A program made the translations under genes and the position numbers. From NCBI GenBank assembly GCA_015064345.1, contig SVSK01000009.1, positions 1 to 50,522 of the forward strand: DNA of 50,522 nucleotides, in the 5' to 3' direction. Positions 35,355-43,795 of this stretch are shown here, in pieces. The notes beneath the pieces are model-generated. The model did no database searches, was not told the origin of the DNA, and saw nothing but the letters and a program-made list of their open reading frames with translations. This DNA comes from Oscillospiraceae bacterium. GTDB taxonomy: Bacteria; Bacillota; Clostridia; Oscillospirales; CAG-272. Within the stretch, counting starts at the first letter, position 1. Each line of letters starts with the position of its first letter.

Positions 35355-36644
35355 TTATGCCCGGTATCCGCCAAGAGTGGAGTAGATCTCAATACGCTCG
35401 TCAAGTGTGGGGTGAGCCGCCTTTGTCTCGTCGGAGAACATGGAGCGGGTAGCATCCTCACTTGCGGCGATCTCGTGGCCGATGAGGGAATATGTCGCTA
35501 CGCGGAGGTGAGAGTATGCGGGGTTAGCAAGTGCCTGGCAGATGAAGGACTGACGGGGAGAGTTGATATCCTCGCCGGAGATCTCGTAGAGACCGTTTTC
35601 GTGGCAGAGCTTCATGATAAGTGCAAGCTGTTCTGCTGTGTTTCTTGAGGGCATGTATGTAACTGCAGAGAAACCGCAATCCTTCAGAGTAGCGAAGAGT
35701 TCGTCAATGTAGTCGTCTTCGAATTTCTGAGCCTTCTTGTCACCTGTGGGAGATTCGCCAACATCACCGAGATAAGCGTATGCGGAAATTGCGCCAAGCT
35801 CCTTTGCAAGGGCGGTGAACTCGCGAATGTTAATAAGCTCGTCAGTTGCATCAACGTAGAACTTTTCAACGAGGTGTCCCTTAAGAACTCCGAGGATGTC
35901 GAATTCATAGAAATTATCGGGTGCTGTGATGAGCTTTTCTCTTGTCTTCTCGGGCATCTTTGCACCGCAGAGCTTGTCTACAAAGTCACAAGCTTCATTT
36001 CTGTCGGGATAGCGAGAAGTGATCTTCTTTGTAAGACCATAGCAGATGTGACGTTCTGTAACGCTGCCGCCTTCGTGTGCCATGGAAAGGGGATATACGT
36101 CTTTGTCAAAATCAAGAACGATTCCCACATCCTTTGTCAGCTCGGTGATCTTTTCGCACATCTTACGGTTGCGGATGTTACGCTTTTCGCGAAGCTGTGA
36201 AAGAACTGCCTCAGCCTTGTCGATGTTCTGGTGAGGAATACCGTGCATTGCGAGATAAGCACAGGACTTCTGGTCGGGGTTGTTGATCTTCTTGCCCATG
36301 AGAGGAGTGCCCTCAACGTTAGCTCTGCATTCAAAACCGCAGGTAATGGGCATTCCCATGATCTCGCCTGCCTTGATGAACTCACGGAGACCGCCTACGC
36401 TGTCGTGGTCCATGATGCCTGCTGTAGAAAGACCTGCATTCCATGCATAGAACACAGCGGAAGTGGGAGTGTAGGGAGAGAATGAATAGCTGGTGTGGAT
36501 GTGATTGTTTACGAATTCAGTCTTTTCGGGGGATTTGATCTCGCCGCTGTCGATAAGCTTTTTGATTTCTCCAAGAGCGGAAAGTCTCTCTTCAGCAGAG
36601 ATGTCGGTGCGACTGATGGTCTTGAGAAGTTCAGTTGTCTGCAT
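35355..36644 (-). CDS. PHP-domain metal-dependent hydrolase
   Basis: 429 residues. PHP metal sites: NNHIHTSYSFSPYTP (His48, His50), GIMDHDSVGG (His80, Asp81), TCGFECRA and MAHEGGSVTERHI. PHP proteins are phosphoesterases; stand-alone ones act on sugar phosphates or nucleotides. The residues beyond the metal sites are long for the family and include a conserved-looking TYMPSRNTAEQL stretch. Placed 34 nt before the aldolase/SDR fusion, it may act on the same sugar phosphate, but this is inference. 14 nt separate it from the methyltransferase gene upstream. Confidence 0.85.
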   Translation of the reverse strand: MQTTELLKTISRTDISAEERLSALGEIKKLIDSGEIKSPEKTEFVNNHIHTSYSFSPYTPTSAVFYAWNAGLSTAGIMDHDSVGGLREFIKAGEIMGMPITCGFECRANVEGTPLMGKKINNPDQKSCAYLAMHGIPHQNIDKAEAVLSQLREKRNIRNRKMCEKITELTKDVGIVLDFDKDVYPLSMAHEGGSVTERHICYGLTKKITSRYPDRNEACDFVDKLCGAKMPEKTREKLITAPDNFYEFDILGVLKGHLVEKFYVDATDELINIREFTALAKELGAISAYAYLGDVGESPTGDKKAQKFEDDYIDELFATLKDCGFSAVTYMPSRNTAEQLALIMKLCHENGLYEISGEDINSPRQSFICQALANPAYSHLRVATYSLIGHEIAASEDATRSMFSDETKAAHPTLDERIEIYSTLGGYRA

Positions 36645-36658
36645 AGTATCACCTCATA

Positions 36659-37852
36659 TTATTTGTTATGTTTGATTATTTCAGCCATTCCCTCAGGGGC
36701 TTTGCCGTAGAGGAAACGGTAAGTGCTTTCGTATTTTTCTGCCTTTGCTTTTGTATCCGATGAATTTTCGTCGAAATTCTTACGTCGGATGGCGCGAAGC
36801 ATGACGTTTTTCGGAGTATCCTCGGGGTCGATAAGCTCGGTTGCATCGGTTTTGTAGCCTTCTGCCTCAAGCTTGAGCAGCCTTAGTGAATCGGTCGCCG
36901 CGTCGCACAGCTTCTGCTTCAGAATGGAGCTTCTCGCTATGAAGTCGAGGGTGGGGCAGTCCATCTCGTGCATCATTTGGTGATGACAGCAGGGAGTGGA
37001 GAGGATAATGTCAGCCTTGTAGCGTGAGGCAAAGTTCAGAACGATGTCGGTGGCAATGTCGCAAGCGTGGAGGGAGATCACCATGTCCGGCTTGTTCTCG
37101 GGAACAAAGTCGTCAATGTCCATGCAAATGAATGAGAGACCGTCCATACCCGCTTTTTTTGCAATGCCGTCGCAGTAGTCGATGACACTCTGCTTTAAGT
37201 CCACGCAGGTCATCTTAACATCCCGTCCGCAGAGCTTTGTGAGAACGTGGTATGCCGCGAAGCTGAGATAGCTTTTTCCGCAGCACAGGTCGTAAACGTA
37301 CAGCGTTCCGTCCCGCTTCAGCTTCTTTTCGGCTTCCGCTATATACTCGGAAAAACGGCATATCTGACGGAATTTCGACTGCTTTTTGTCGTGAACGCGT
37401 CCTTTTTCATCGGAAACACCAAGTGCGAAAAGAAAATCCTCACTTCCGTCAAGAAGTCTGTTCTTTTCTCTGTCGTTAGCTTTGACTGCGATTTTTTCTT
37501 CACCCTCACCGATCTTACCCTTCTTCAGGAGAGAAACTGTGCCCTTTTTTGAGATCATAAGTGAAGCGCTACCGCCACGGTCGTTGAGATCAGCCTTTTT
37601 GAACGTATCAAAGTACCGTTCTGCCGCAGCCTGAATATCGTCAAGCTTGATGTTCTCTTGGGTTACTCTGCCTTCGGTGAGAGAGGTTTCGATCTGAAGC
37701 ACGCACTCGCCGCCGATAGAACGGAGAACGCCTTTGGCTTTTAGTATTTCGCCTTTCTTCTCGGGAGAGTGAAACACGATATTCACAAGAGAACCGCAGT
37801 CGGCGCTTTTTTTGAGTAGATTCGCAAATGCCGCTATCTTTTCGTTAAGCAT
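36659..37852 (-). CDS. SAM-dependent methyltransferase with CC(H)HQ motif
   Basis: 397 residues. About 180 N-terminal residues of unknown kind precede a methyltransferase domain: YDLCCGKSYLSF (187-198) as the SAM-binding motif I, CVDLKQ after the second strand, and STPCCHHQ (285-292), a double-cysteine motif seen in a group of class I methyltransferases that may act on RNA. The substrate is not known. The start overlaps the plsY stop by 8 nt; the stop is 14 nt before the PHP gene. Confidence 0.85.
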   Translation of the reverse strand: MLNEKIAAFANLLKKSADCGSLVNIVFHSPEKKGEILKAKGVLRSIGGECVLQIETSLTEGRVTQENIKLDDIQAAAERYFDTFKKADLNDRGGSASLMISKKGTVSLLKKGKIGEGEEKIAVKANDREKNRLLDGSEDFLFALGVSDEKGRVHDKKQSKFRQICRFSEYIAEAEKKLKRDGTLYVYDLCCGKSYLSFAAYHVLTKLCGRDVKMTCVDLKQSVIDYCDGIAKKAGMDGLSFICMDIDDFVPENKPDMVISLHACDIATDIVLNFASRYKADIILSTPCCHHQMMHEMDCPTLDFIARSSILKQKLCDAATDSLRLLKLEAEGYKTDATELIDPEDTPKNVMLRAIRRKNFDENSSDTKAKAEKYESTYRFLYGKAPEGMAEIIKHNK

Positions 37853-38588
37853 TTTTTGTGTCCTCGTCTATGGGCTTACTCTTTTTGAACTTGAACTTGT
37901 TTTCCGTACCGTTGTAAATGCGAACGAGGTTAGCTCTGTGCTTTACAACTACGGTAATTGCAATAATAATAGCCACAAGCTCAATGATGTGAACTGTTGT
38001 CATGTTCATTCTGTTAAGGAAAATGGGATAGGTCATACCGCACAGCACGGAGCTGAGAGAAATGTATTTCGAGAGGAGCAGTATGCCGATAAACAGCCCG
38101 AGCTCAATGAGGAAGATTCTCCAGTCCAGCATAAACATGATAGTTGCGGCGCAAACTACACCCTTACCGCCCTTGAATCGGTAGAAAACGGGGAAAATGT
38201 GTCCGAAGAAGCAGGCAAGACCTGAGATGTACGCCATAACGTAACCGAAGGTGAACCATCCTACAAGAATTGCAAGAACGGTTTTGAGAAGATCTCCCGC
38301 AAAAGTAATTACAGCAGCCTTTGCACCGTAGACACGCATGATATTTGTAAAGCCCGCATTTCCGCTGCCGTGGTTGCGAATATCATCGTGGTAGAACTTA
38401 CTGGAGATGAACACAGCTGTGTTGAAGCTTCCGAGAAGGTATGGTACAAGTAGCGCGAGGAGCAACCCAATAATGCTCACAGCAACAGGAACTTGATTTT
38501 CACCATACATAAGCGGTATGAGTCCGGGGTAGAGCATTCCCGCTATCGGTGCGGTGATTGCGTACTGTTTTAGGAAAATGTAAAGCAT
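37845..38588 (-). CDS. plsY: PlsY, acyl-phosphate glycerol-3-phosphate acyltransferase
   Basis: 247 residues, about 40 longer at the N-terminus than typical PlsY. The motifs are intact: GSFNTA (53-58), GSGNAGFTN (74-82) and GHIFPVFYRFKGGKGV (129-144). Five or more membrane helices. It transfers the acyl chain from acyl-phosphate to glycerol-3-phosphate, the first step of phospholipid synthesis in Gram-positives. The plsX partner is not in view. The gene is 12 nt after der, a common pairing. Confidence 0.95.
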   Translation of the reverse strand: MLYIFLKQYAITAPIAGMLYPGLIPLMYGENQVPVAVSIIGLLLALLVPYLLGSFNTAVFISSKFYHDDIRNHGSGNAGFTNIMRVYGAKAAVITFAGDLLKTVLAILVGWFTFGYVMAYISGLACFFGHIFPVFYRFKGGKGVVCAATIMFMLDWRIFLIELGLFIGILLLSKYISLSSVLCGMTYPIFLNRMNMTTVHIIELVAIIIAITVVVKHRANLVRIYNGTENKFKFKKSKPIDEDTKNA

Positions 38589-38600
38589 CGGTTACTCCTG

Positions 38601-39938
38601 TTAATCGTTGTCAGCGTTATCGCCCTTTTGACGGATTATGAGCTTGATAGGTGTGCCCTTGAATCCGAATGTCTGACGGAGGCAGTTCTCGATATATCTC
38701 TGATAGGAGAAGTGGAACAGCTCTGCGTTATTACAGAAGATAACGAATGTGGGCGGTGCCACGTCAGTCTGTGTCATGTAGTATATCTTCAGTCTCTTGC
38801 CCTTGTCTGACGGGGGCTGAACGCGAGCAATTGCATCTGCAAGTACGTCGTTGAGCATGCCTGTGGAAACACGCATCTTTGACTGATTGTCAACATAGTT
38901 GATCTGTTCGAACAGCTTGTCAACTCTCTGACCGGTTTTCGCTGAAATGAACATCAAAGGAGCGTAAGTCATGTATGAAAGGGAATCGTAAACCTTTTTG
39001 GTCATGGCATTTGTTGTGGAGTTATCCTTCTCAATGGAATCCCACTTATTGATGCAGATGATGGATGCCTTACCTGCCTCGTGAGCTATTCCGGCGATCT
39101 TTTCATCCTGATCGGTGACACCCTCATTTGCGTCAACCATAAGGATGCATACATCTGCTCTGTCAACTGCCATCTTTGCGCGGAGTACGCTGACCTTTTC
39201 GATCTTGTCGTCAACCTTTGAATGACGGCGGATACCTGCAGTATCAATGAAGTTGTACTTGCCGTGGCTGTTCTCGAAGTATGAGTCAATGGCGTCGCGG
39301 GTGGTGCCGGGAATATCCGAAACGATACAGCGCTCATCCCCGAGGATCTTGTTCACAAGAGAGGACTTACCTGCATTCGGCTTACCGATGACCGCTACGG
39401 AGATAACGTCATCATCCTCTTCTTCTGCGTCGAATTCGGGAAGAGCATCGAGCACAGCGTCAAGCACGTCACCGCTTCCGCTGCCGTGAAGGGATGAGAG
39501 CGCAATGGGGTCAATATCAAATCCAAGCTCGTAGAATTCGTAGAATTCAGCAGGTGTGTCACCGATGCGGTCGGCCTTGTTGATGCAGGGAACAACGGGC
39601 TTGCCGCTCTTCTTCAGCATAACCGCGATATCCATGTCATCAGCAAGAAGACCTGTTCTGATGTCACACATGAACAGTATAACGTCCGCTGTGTCAATAG
39701 CGATCTGCGCCTGCTCACGCATTTTTTTGAGGATGAGGTTGTCTGTTTTCGGCTCAATACCGCCTGTGTCGATGACTGTGAGAACCTTGCCTCTCCACTC
39801 AACCTCGCCGTAAATACGGTCTCTTGTTACACCGGGAGTGTCCTCTACGATTGCGCGGCGCTCTCCGATGAGTTTATTGAAAAGTGTGCTTTTGCCTACG
39901 TTAGGGCGTCCGACAATTGCAACAACAGGTTTTGCCAT
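38601..39938 (-). CDS. der: Der (EngA), double-domain GTPase for ribosome assembly
   Basis: 445 residues with two complete GTPase domains: GRPNVGKS (10-17) with DTGG (57-60) and NKAD (120-123), and GKPNAGKS (185-192) with DTAG and NKWD. A C-terminal KH-like domain follows. Der acts in 50S subunit assembly. It heads the run der-plsY-methyltransferase-PHP-aldolase/SDR. No clear promoter is visible in the 133-nt gap upstream, which contains the inverted repeat at 39971-40065. Confidence 0.98.
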   Translation of the reverse strand: MAKPVVAIVGRPNVGKSTLFNKLIGERRAIVEDTPGVTRDRIYGEVEWRGKVLTVIDTGGIEPKTDNLILKKMREQAQIAIDTADVILFMCDIRTGLLADDMDIAVMLKKSGKPVVPCINKADRIGDTPAEFYEFYELGFDIDPIALSSLHGSGSGDVLDAVLDALPEFDAEEEDDDVISVAVIGKPNAGKSSLVNKILGDERCIVSDIPGTTRDAIDSYFENSHGKYNFIDTAGIRRHSKVDDKIEKVSVLRAKMAVDRADVCILMVDANEGVTDQDEKIAGIAHEAGKASIICINKWDSIEKDNSTTNAMTKKVYDSLSYMTYAPLMFISAKTGQRVDKLFEQINYVDNQSKMRVSTGMLNDVLADAIARVQPPSDKGKRLKIYYMTQTDVAPPTFVIFCNNAELFHFSYQRYIENCLRQTFGFKGTPIKLIIRQKGDNADND

Positions 39939-39970
39939 TATATTTCTCCGTTTCTTTTAGTTTGTTTGTG

Positions 39971-40065
39971 AGATTCTTCGACTGCGGACTTTGTCCTGCA
40001 CTCAGAATGACAAAAAATGGAGGTCTGTCACCCTGAGCGAAGCGTATCGCAGTCGAATGGGTCTA
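39971..40065. repeat. Imperfect inverted-repeat element
   Basis: TTCGACTGCG (39977-39986) pairs perfectly with CGCAGTCGAA (40048-40057), and inside it CTCAGAATGAC (40001-40011) pairs with GTCACCCTGAG (40027-40037) with two mismatches. The composition (GTCACCCTGAGCGAAGCG, ATTCTTCGACTGCGG) resembles dispersed palindromic repeats I have seen between Clostridia genes. It may act as terminator for the DUF512 gene or be a mobile MITE-like repeat. Only one copy is in this window. Confidence 0.65.
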
Positions 40066-40071
40066 TTGTGA

Positions 40072-41367
40072 TCAGCAAAGTCCTATGAGTTTTTCGCAGA
40101 ACTCTGCACCGTCAATTTCGGTAAATTCAATTTTCACGCCGAGCTTATCTTCAAGTTCTTCGGCAGACATTCCGCAGAGGAACAAGTCACCTTCTGCCCG
40201 AAGTGTTGTTCTCGGCAAATACAGCACATCGCCAAGCTCACGTCCGTGGAGCTGCTCCGCAATATCCTTGCCCGTGAGCAGACCGCTGACTGTAACCTGA
40301 CCGCCAAAGAAATTGTTCTTTACCATGTGGACCTTGCAGTCAAGTCCGGGGCATTTTTCTTTCAGTTTATCTACAAGCTTGCAGATGAATTTATATGAAG
40401 CCTCGCCTGTGCCAACTGAAACCTTGCGGTTGACTTTACATTCATCCTCATCGAGAGTAGAGAGCATGAAATCAAACTCGTGCTCAAATGATGTGAGAAG
40501 CCCCACACCGTTCTCGATCTGTGTGTACTCACCGTAGTGTTCGTCACTTGGCAGAGGAGTGCCGCTTGAGATATAGAATTCGTCGGATGCAAAGAACATA
40601 CGCTCACCGAATTCTTCATTGAAACGCTCCACTTGACGGATCACGTCGGCACATTCTTCCGCTGTAAACGGCTCAAGATGATACAGTCCGTCACGGTGAC
40701 CTGTAAGACCCGCGGGAACAACTGATACGCTGTCCATTTTTGGGTAATACTTTGAAAGATCCCGCATAGATCGCTCAAGCTCTTCTCCGTCGTTGATGCC
40801 GCGGCAAAGCACTATCTGACCGCGAAGCACAGTGCCTGCCTCCGCAAGTCTGTCAAGATAGGACAGCACCTCGCCGGCACGCTTGTTTTTCATCATCTTA
40901 ACACGCAGTTCGGGATTTGTGGTGTGAACTGACACATTGACCGGGGAAATGTGCATCTCAATTATACGGTCAATATCTTCGTCGTGAAGATTTGTCAGTG
41001 TGATGTAGTTGCCGTGAAGGAACGCAAGTCGGCTGTCGTCATCCTTGAAGTAGATAGTCTCGCGCATTCCTTTCGGATTCTGGTCGATGAAGCAGAAGAT
41101 GCATCCGTTTTCACAGCGGTGCTTTTTGTCCATCAGCGGTGTGCCGAATTCAAGACCGATATCGTCGTAGGTGTCCTTTTTGATCTTCACTTCTATTATA
41201 TCCGGACCGCGGTGCAGTTTAAGCACTACCACCTCATCAGCAAGACGGAAGCGGTAGTCAAGCACGTCATTGATTTTGTGAGAGTTGATCTCAAGCAGTA
41301 TATCTCCGACTTCCACTCCTGCCCGTGCGGCGCGTGAATGGGGAAGTACCCCTGTTATCTCTACCAT
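40072..41367 (-). CDS. DUF512 protein with PDZ and radical-SAM-like domains
   Basis: 431 residues from the ATG at 41367. The PDZ-type domain comes first (ITGVLPHSRAARAGVEVGDILLEI), then the cysteine cluster CxxxCxxC (Cys85, 89, 92 in CENGCIFCF), then the DUF512 region ending in a motif with LPRTTLRAEGDLFL. The cluster suggests a bound iron-sulfur cofactor; the reaction is unknown. The longest frame starts with a TTG at 41382; the ATG is preferred because family members start at this point. It has its own promoter (41407-41435). Confidence 0.93.
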   Translation of the reverse strand: MVEITGVLPHSRAARAGVEVGDILLEINSHKINDVLDYRFRLADEVVVLKLHRGPDIIEVKIKKDTYDDIGLEFGTPLMDKKHRCENGCIFCFIDQNPKGMRETIYFKDDDSRLAFLHGNYITLTNLHDEDIDRIIEMHISPVNVSVHTTNPELRVKMMKNKRAGEVLSYLDRLAEAGTVLRGQIVLCRGINDGEELERSMRDLSKYYPKMDSVSVVPAGLTGHRDGLYHLEPFTAEECADVIRQVERFNEEFGERMFFASDEFYISSGTPLPSDEHYGEYTQIENGVGLLTSFEHEFDFMLSTLDEDECKVNRKVSVGTGEASYKFICKLVDKLKEKCPGLDCKVHMVKNNFFGGQVTVSGLLTGKDIAEQLHGRELGDVLYLPRTTLRAEGDLFLCGMSAEELEDKLGVKIEFTEIDGAEFCEKLIGLC

Positions 41368-41406
41368 TTGTGAGTCATCCAATCAAAACATAATTTATCA
41401 ACTTAT

Positions 41407-41435
41407 ATTATACCTCAAATTCCATAAAAGGTCAA
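41407..41435 (-). promoter_or_regulatory. Promoter of the DUF512 gene
   Basis: TTGACC (41435-41430), 17 nt, TATAAT (41412-41407) on the minus strand. Confidence 0.7.
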
Positions 41436-41460
41436 CTCTTATACATTAAATAATATAAAC

Positions 41461-41490
41461 AAAAAAGAGCAAAAGTGAATTTGCTCTTTT
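41461..41490 (-). terminator. Terminator of glnN
   Basis: AAAAGAGCAAA (41463-41473) pairs with TTTGCTCTTTT (41480-41490), 11 bp perfect, with a T-run on the minus strand. Confidence 0.85.
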
Positions 41491-41500
41491 GATATTTGCT

Positions 41501-43594
41501 TTATTGGAGGCCGAAAAGGAGGGATGCGTATGTGGGATAGGGCCAATCCTTTTCCGCTGTCAGGTACTCTGCCTCATCGCAACAGCTGCGGAGACTGTTC
41601 ATTCTCGGAATGATCTCGTCCTTCATGTAGAATGCGCGGATAGTCTTGTCCTTTCGCTCAGATACGCCTTCCATTGCCGCTTCAAGATCAGCTACTCTGT
41701 CGTAAATGTCGCAGGTGATCTTATTAAGGCGGGCTGCCATCTTTTCTTCATAAACGGAGGGGATTCCGAGAGCCTTTTTAGCGTTGCCTGCCTCGCATAC
41801 TTCCTTTACGTAGGAGGTGATTGCGGGGAGTATCTCCTTGTACACCATGTCGATCATGACCTTGGCTTCGATGCGGATAGTCTTGGAGTAGTTTCCGAGG
41901 GTGATCTCATATCTGGACTTCATCTCCGTTTTTGTGTAAACGTGATGACGGGCAAACAGCTCAACATTCTTTTCGTCAAGGAAGCAGCCGAGAGCGTCGG
42001 GAGTGGTCTTGAGGTTGAGAAGACCGCGCTCCTCAGTTGCCTCTTTTATCCAAGCATCGTCATAGCTGTTGCCGTTGAAGATGATGCGCTTGTGGTTCTT
42101 TATCGTCTCGCGGATCAGGTCGTTGAGGGCGCTCTTAAAGTCATTCTGTCTCTCAAGAATGTCAGCAAACTGACGGAGAGATTCCGCAACTGCTGTGTTA
42201 AGGAATGTGTTGCAGTCACCGATAGAATTGGACGCACCAACCATACGGAATTCAAACTTGTTGCCCGTGAACGCGAAGGGGGATGTGCGGTTTCTGTCGG
42301 TGTTATCCTTCGGAAGAGGCGGGAGAGTGTCAACACCAAGCTGAAGCTGTGTTTTCTCCATGGGGTCGTAGTGGGTATTAGTCTCAAGCGCGTCGATGAT
42401 TGCGGAAAGCTCGTCTCCGAGGAAGATGGAGATAACCGCAGGCGGAGCTTCGTCAGCACCGAGACGGTGGTCGTTTCCTGCAGTTGCGGCACTTATGCGG
42501 AGAAGATCCTGATATTCGTCTACTGCCTTGATTACGGCGCACAGGAACAGAAGGAACTGTGCATTGTCGTAGGGTGTTTTTCCGGGTTTGAGAAGATTTA
42601 CACCTGTGTTTGTGGTGATGGACCAGTTGTTGTGCTTGCCCGATCCGCTTACGCTTGCAAAAGGCTTTTCATGCAGCAGACATACAAGTCCGTGACGCTT
42701 TGCCACCTTCTGCATGATCTCCATGGTAAGCTGGTTGTGGTCGGTCGCAATGTTCGCCTGTGTGTATATGGGAGCAAGCTCGTGCTGTGAAGGTGCCGCT
42801 TCGTTGTGCTCGGTTTTTGCAAGGATGCCAAGCTTCCAAAGCTCCTCGTCAAGCTCCTTCATGAATGCGTCGACCTGAGGCTTGATGGTGCCGTAGTAGT
42901 GGTCGTCAAGCTCCTGACCCTTGGGAGGCTTTGCACCGAAGAGGGTTCTGCCTGTGAAGATGAGGTCGCGTCTCTTGTCGTACATTTCCTTCGGAACAAG
43001 GAAGTATTCCTGCTCAGGACCAACACTTGTTCTGATGCAGGCAACGTCTGTGTCCGGGTCGAATAGCTTCAGTATGCGAAGTGCCTGAACGCCGATTGCT
43101 TCCATTGAACGGAGCAGGGGAGTTTTCTTGTCAAGTGCTTCTCCGCCGTAGGAACAGAACGCTGTGGGAATGCACAGAGTCTTATCCTTGATGAAAGCGT
43201 ATGAGGTAGGGTCCCACGCGGTGTAGCCTCTTGCCTCGAACGTTGCTCTGAGACCGCCGGATGGGAAACTGGATGCATCTGACTCACCGCGAACAAGCTC
43301 CTTACCGGAGAATTCCATGATAACCCTACCGTCACCTACAGGGGAAATGAAGCTGTCGTGCTTTTCGGCAGTTACACCTGTGAGAGGCTGGAACCAATGG
43401 GTAAAGTGGGTGCATCCCTTGGAGATAGCCCAGTCCTTCATTGCGCCTGCCACAACATTGGCTATCTCAATGTCAAGATGACGGCCTTCGTCTATTGTTT
43501 TTTTCAGGGAGTCATATGTTTCCTTCGGCAGATATTTCTGCATGGCGGTTTCGTCGAATGCCAGCGAGCCAAAGTACTCTGTTACAAGAGCCAT
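41501..43594 (-). CDS. glnN: Glutamine synthetase, type III
   Basis: 697 residues, the size of GSIII (types I and II are far shorter). Early marks are THWFQPLTG and ESDASSFPSGG; the core has VGPEQEYFLV, the glutamate-binding EHNEAAPSQHE and a KHNNWS stretch, and the type-specific C-terminal region follows. It makes glutamine from glutamate, ammonia and ATP, and assembles as a dodecamer. No glnR or P-II gene adjoins it. The promoter is at 43631-43660. Confidence 0.97.
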   Translation of the reverse strand: MALVTEYFGSLAFDETAMQKYLPKETYDSLKKTIDEGRHLDIEIANVVAGAMKDWAISKGCTHFTHWFQPLTGVTAEKHDSFISPVGDGRVIMEFSGKELVRGESDASSFPSGGLRATFEARGYTAWDPTSYAFIKDKTLCIPTAFCSYGGEALDKKTPLLRSMEAIGVQALRILKLFDPDTDVACIRTSVGPEQEYFLVPKEMYDKRRDLIFTGRTLFGAKPPKGQELDDHYYGTIKPQVDAFMKELDEELWKLGILAKTEHNEAAPSQHELAPIYTQANIATDHNQLTMEIMQKVAKRHGLVCLLHEKPFASVSGSGKHNNWSITTNTGVNLLKPGKTPYDNAQFLLFLCAVIKAVDEYQDLLRISAATAGNDHRLGADEAPPAVISIFLGDELSAIIDALETNTHYDPMEKTQLQLGVDTLPPLPKDNTDRNRTSPFAFTGNKFEFRMVGASNSIGDCNTFLNTAVAESLRQFADILERQNDFKSALNDLIRETIKNHKRIIFNGNSYDDAWIKEATEERGLLNLKTTPDALGCFLDEKNVELFARHHVYTKTEMKSRYEITLGNYSKTIRIEAKVMIDMVYKEILPAITSYVKEVCEAGNAKKALGIPSVYEEKMAARLNKITCDIYDRVADLEAAMEGVSERKDKTIRAFYMKDEIIPRMNSLRSCCDEAEYLTAEKDWPYPTYASLLFGLQ

Positions 43595-43630
43595 GTTATG
43601 TTTTCTCCATAATTAATCATATAATACAAC

Positions 43631-43660
43631 ATTATACTACATAATTACCGAGCGAATCAA
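43631..43660 (-). promoter_or_regulatory. glnN promoter
   Basis: TTGATT (43660-43655), 18 nt, TATAAT (43636-43631) on the minus strand. Confidence 0.6.
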
Positions 43661-43760
43661 GTTGAATTTGAGATTTTTTGCGATTTCGTTGGGTAGCACA
43701 TTTGACGGCAAAAAAACGCACCTCGCTTTGGTGATATCGTTTGATGTGACGCTGTACCGA

Positions 43761-43795
43761 AAAAGAAAAACCGCACGATACTGTTACCGTGCAGT
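43761..43795 (-). terminator. Terminator of the glycosidase-like/amidase gene
   Basis: ACCGCACG (43770-43777) pairs with CGTGCAGT (43788-43795, one mismatch), followed on the minus strand by TTTTTCTTTTT. The hairpin includes the last codons and the stop. Confidence 0.75.

Noticed and set aside
34277-35452. 391-codon plus-strand frame opposite the aldolase/SDR gene
   Set aside because: Shadow of biased codons; composition is unlike a real protein.
41489-42790. 433-codon plus-strand frame opposite glnN
   Set aside because: Shadow of glnN with no start signal or recognisable domain.
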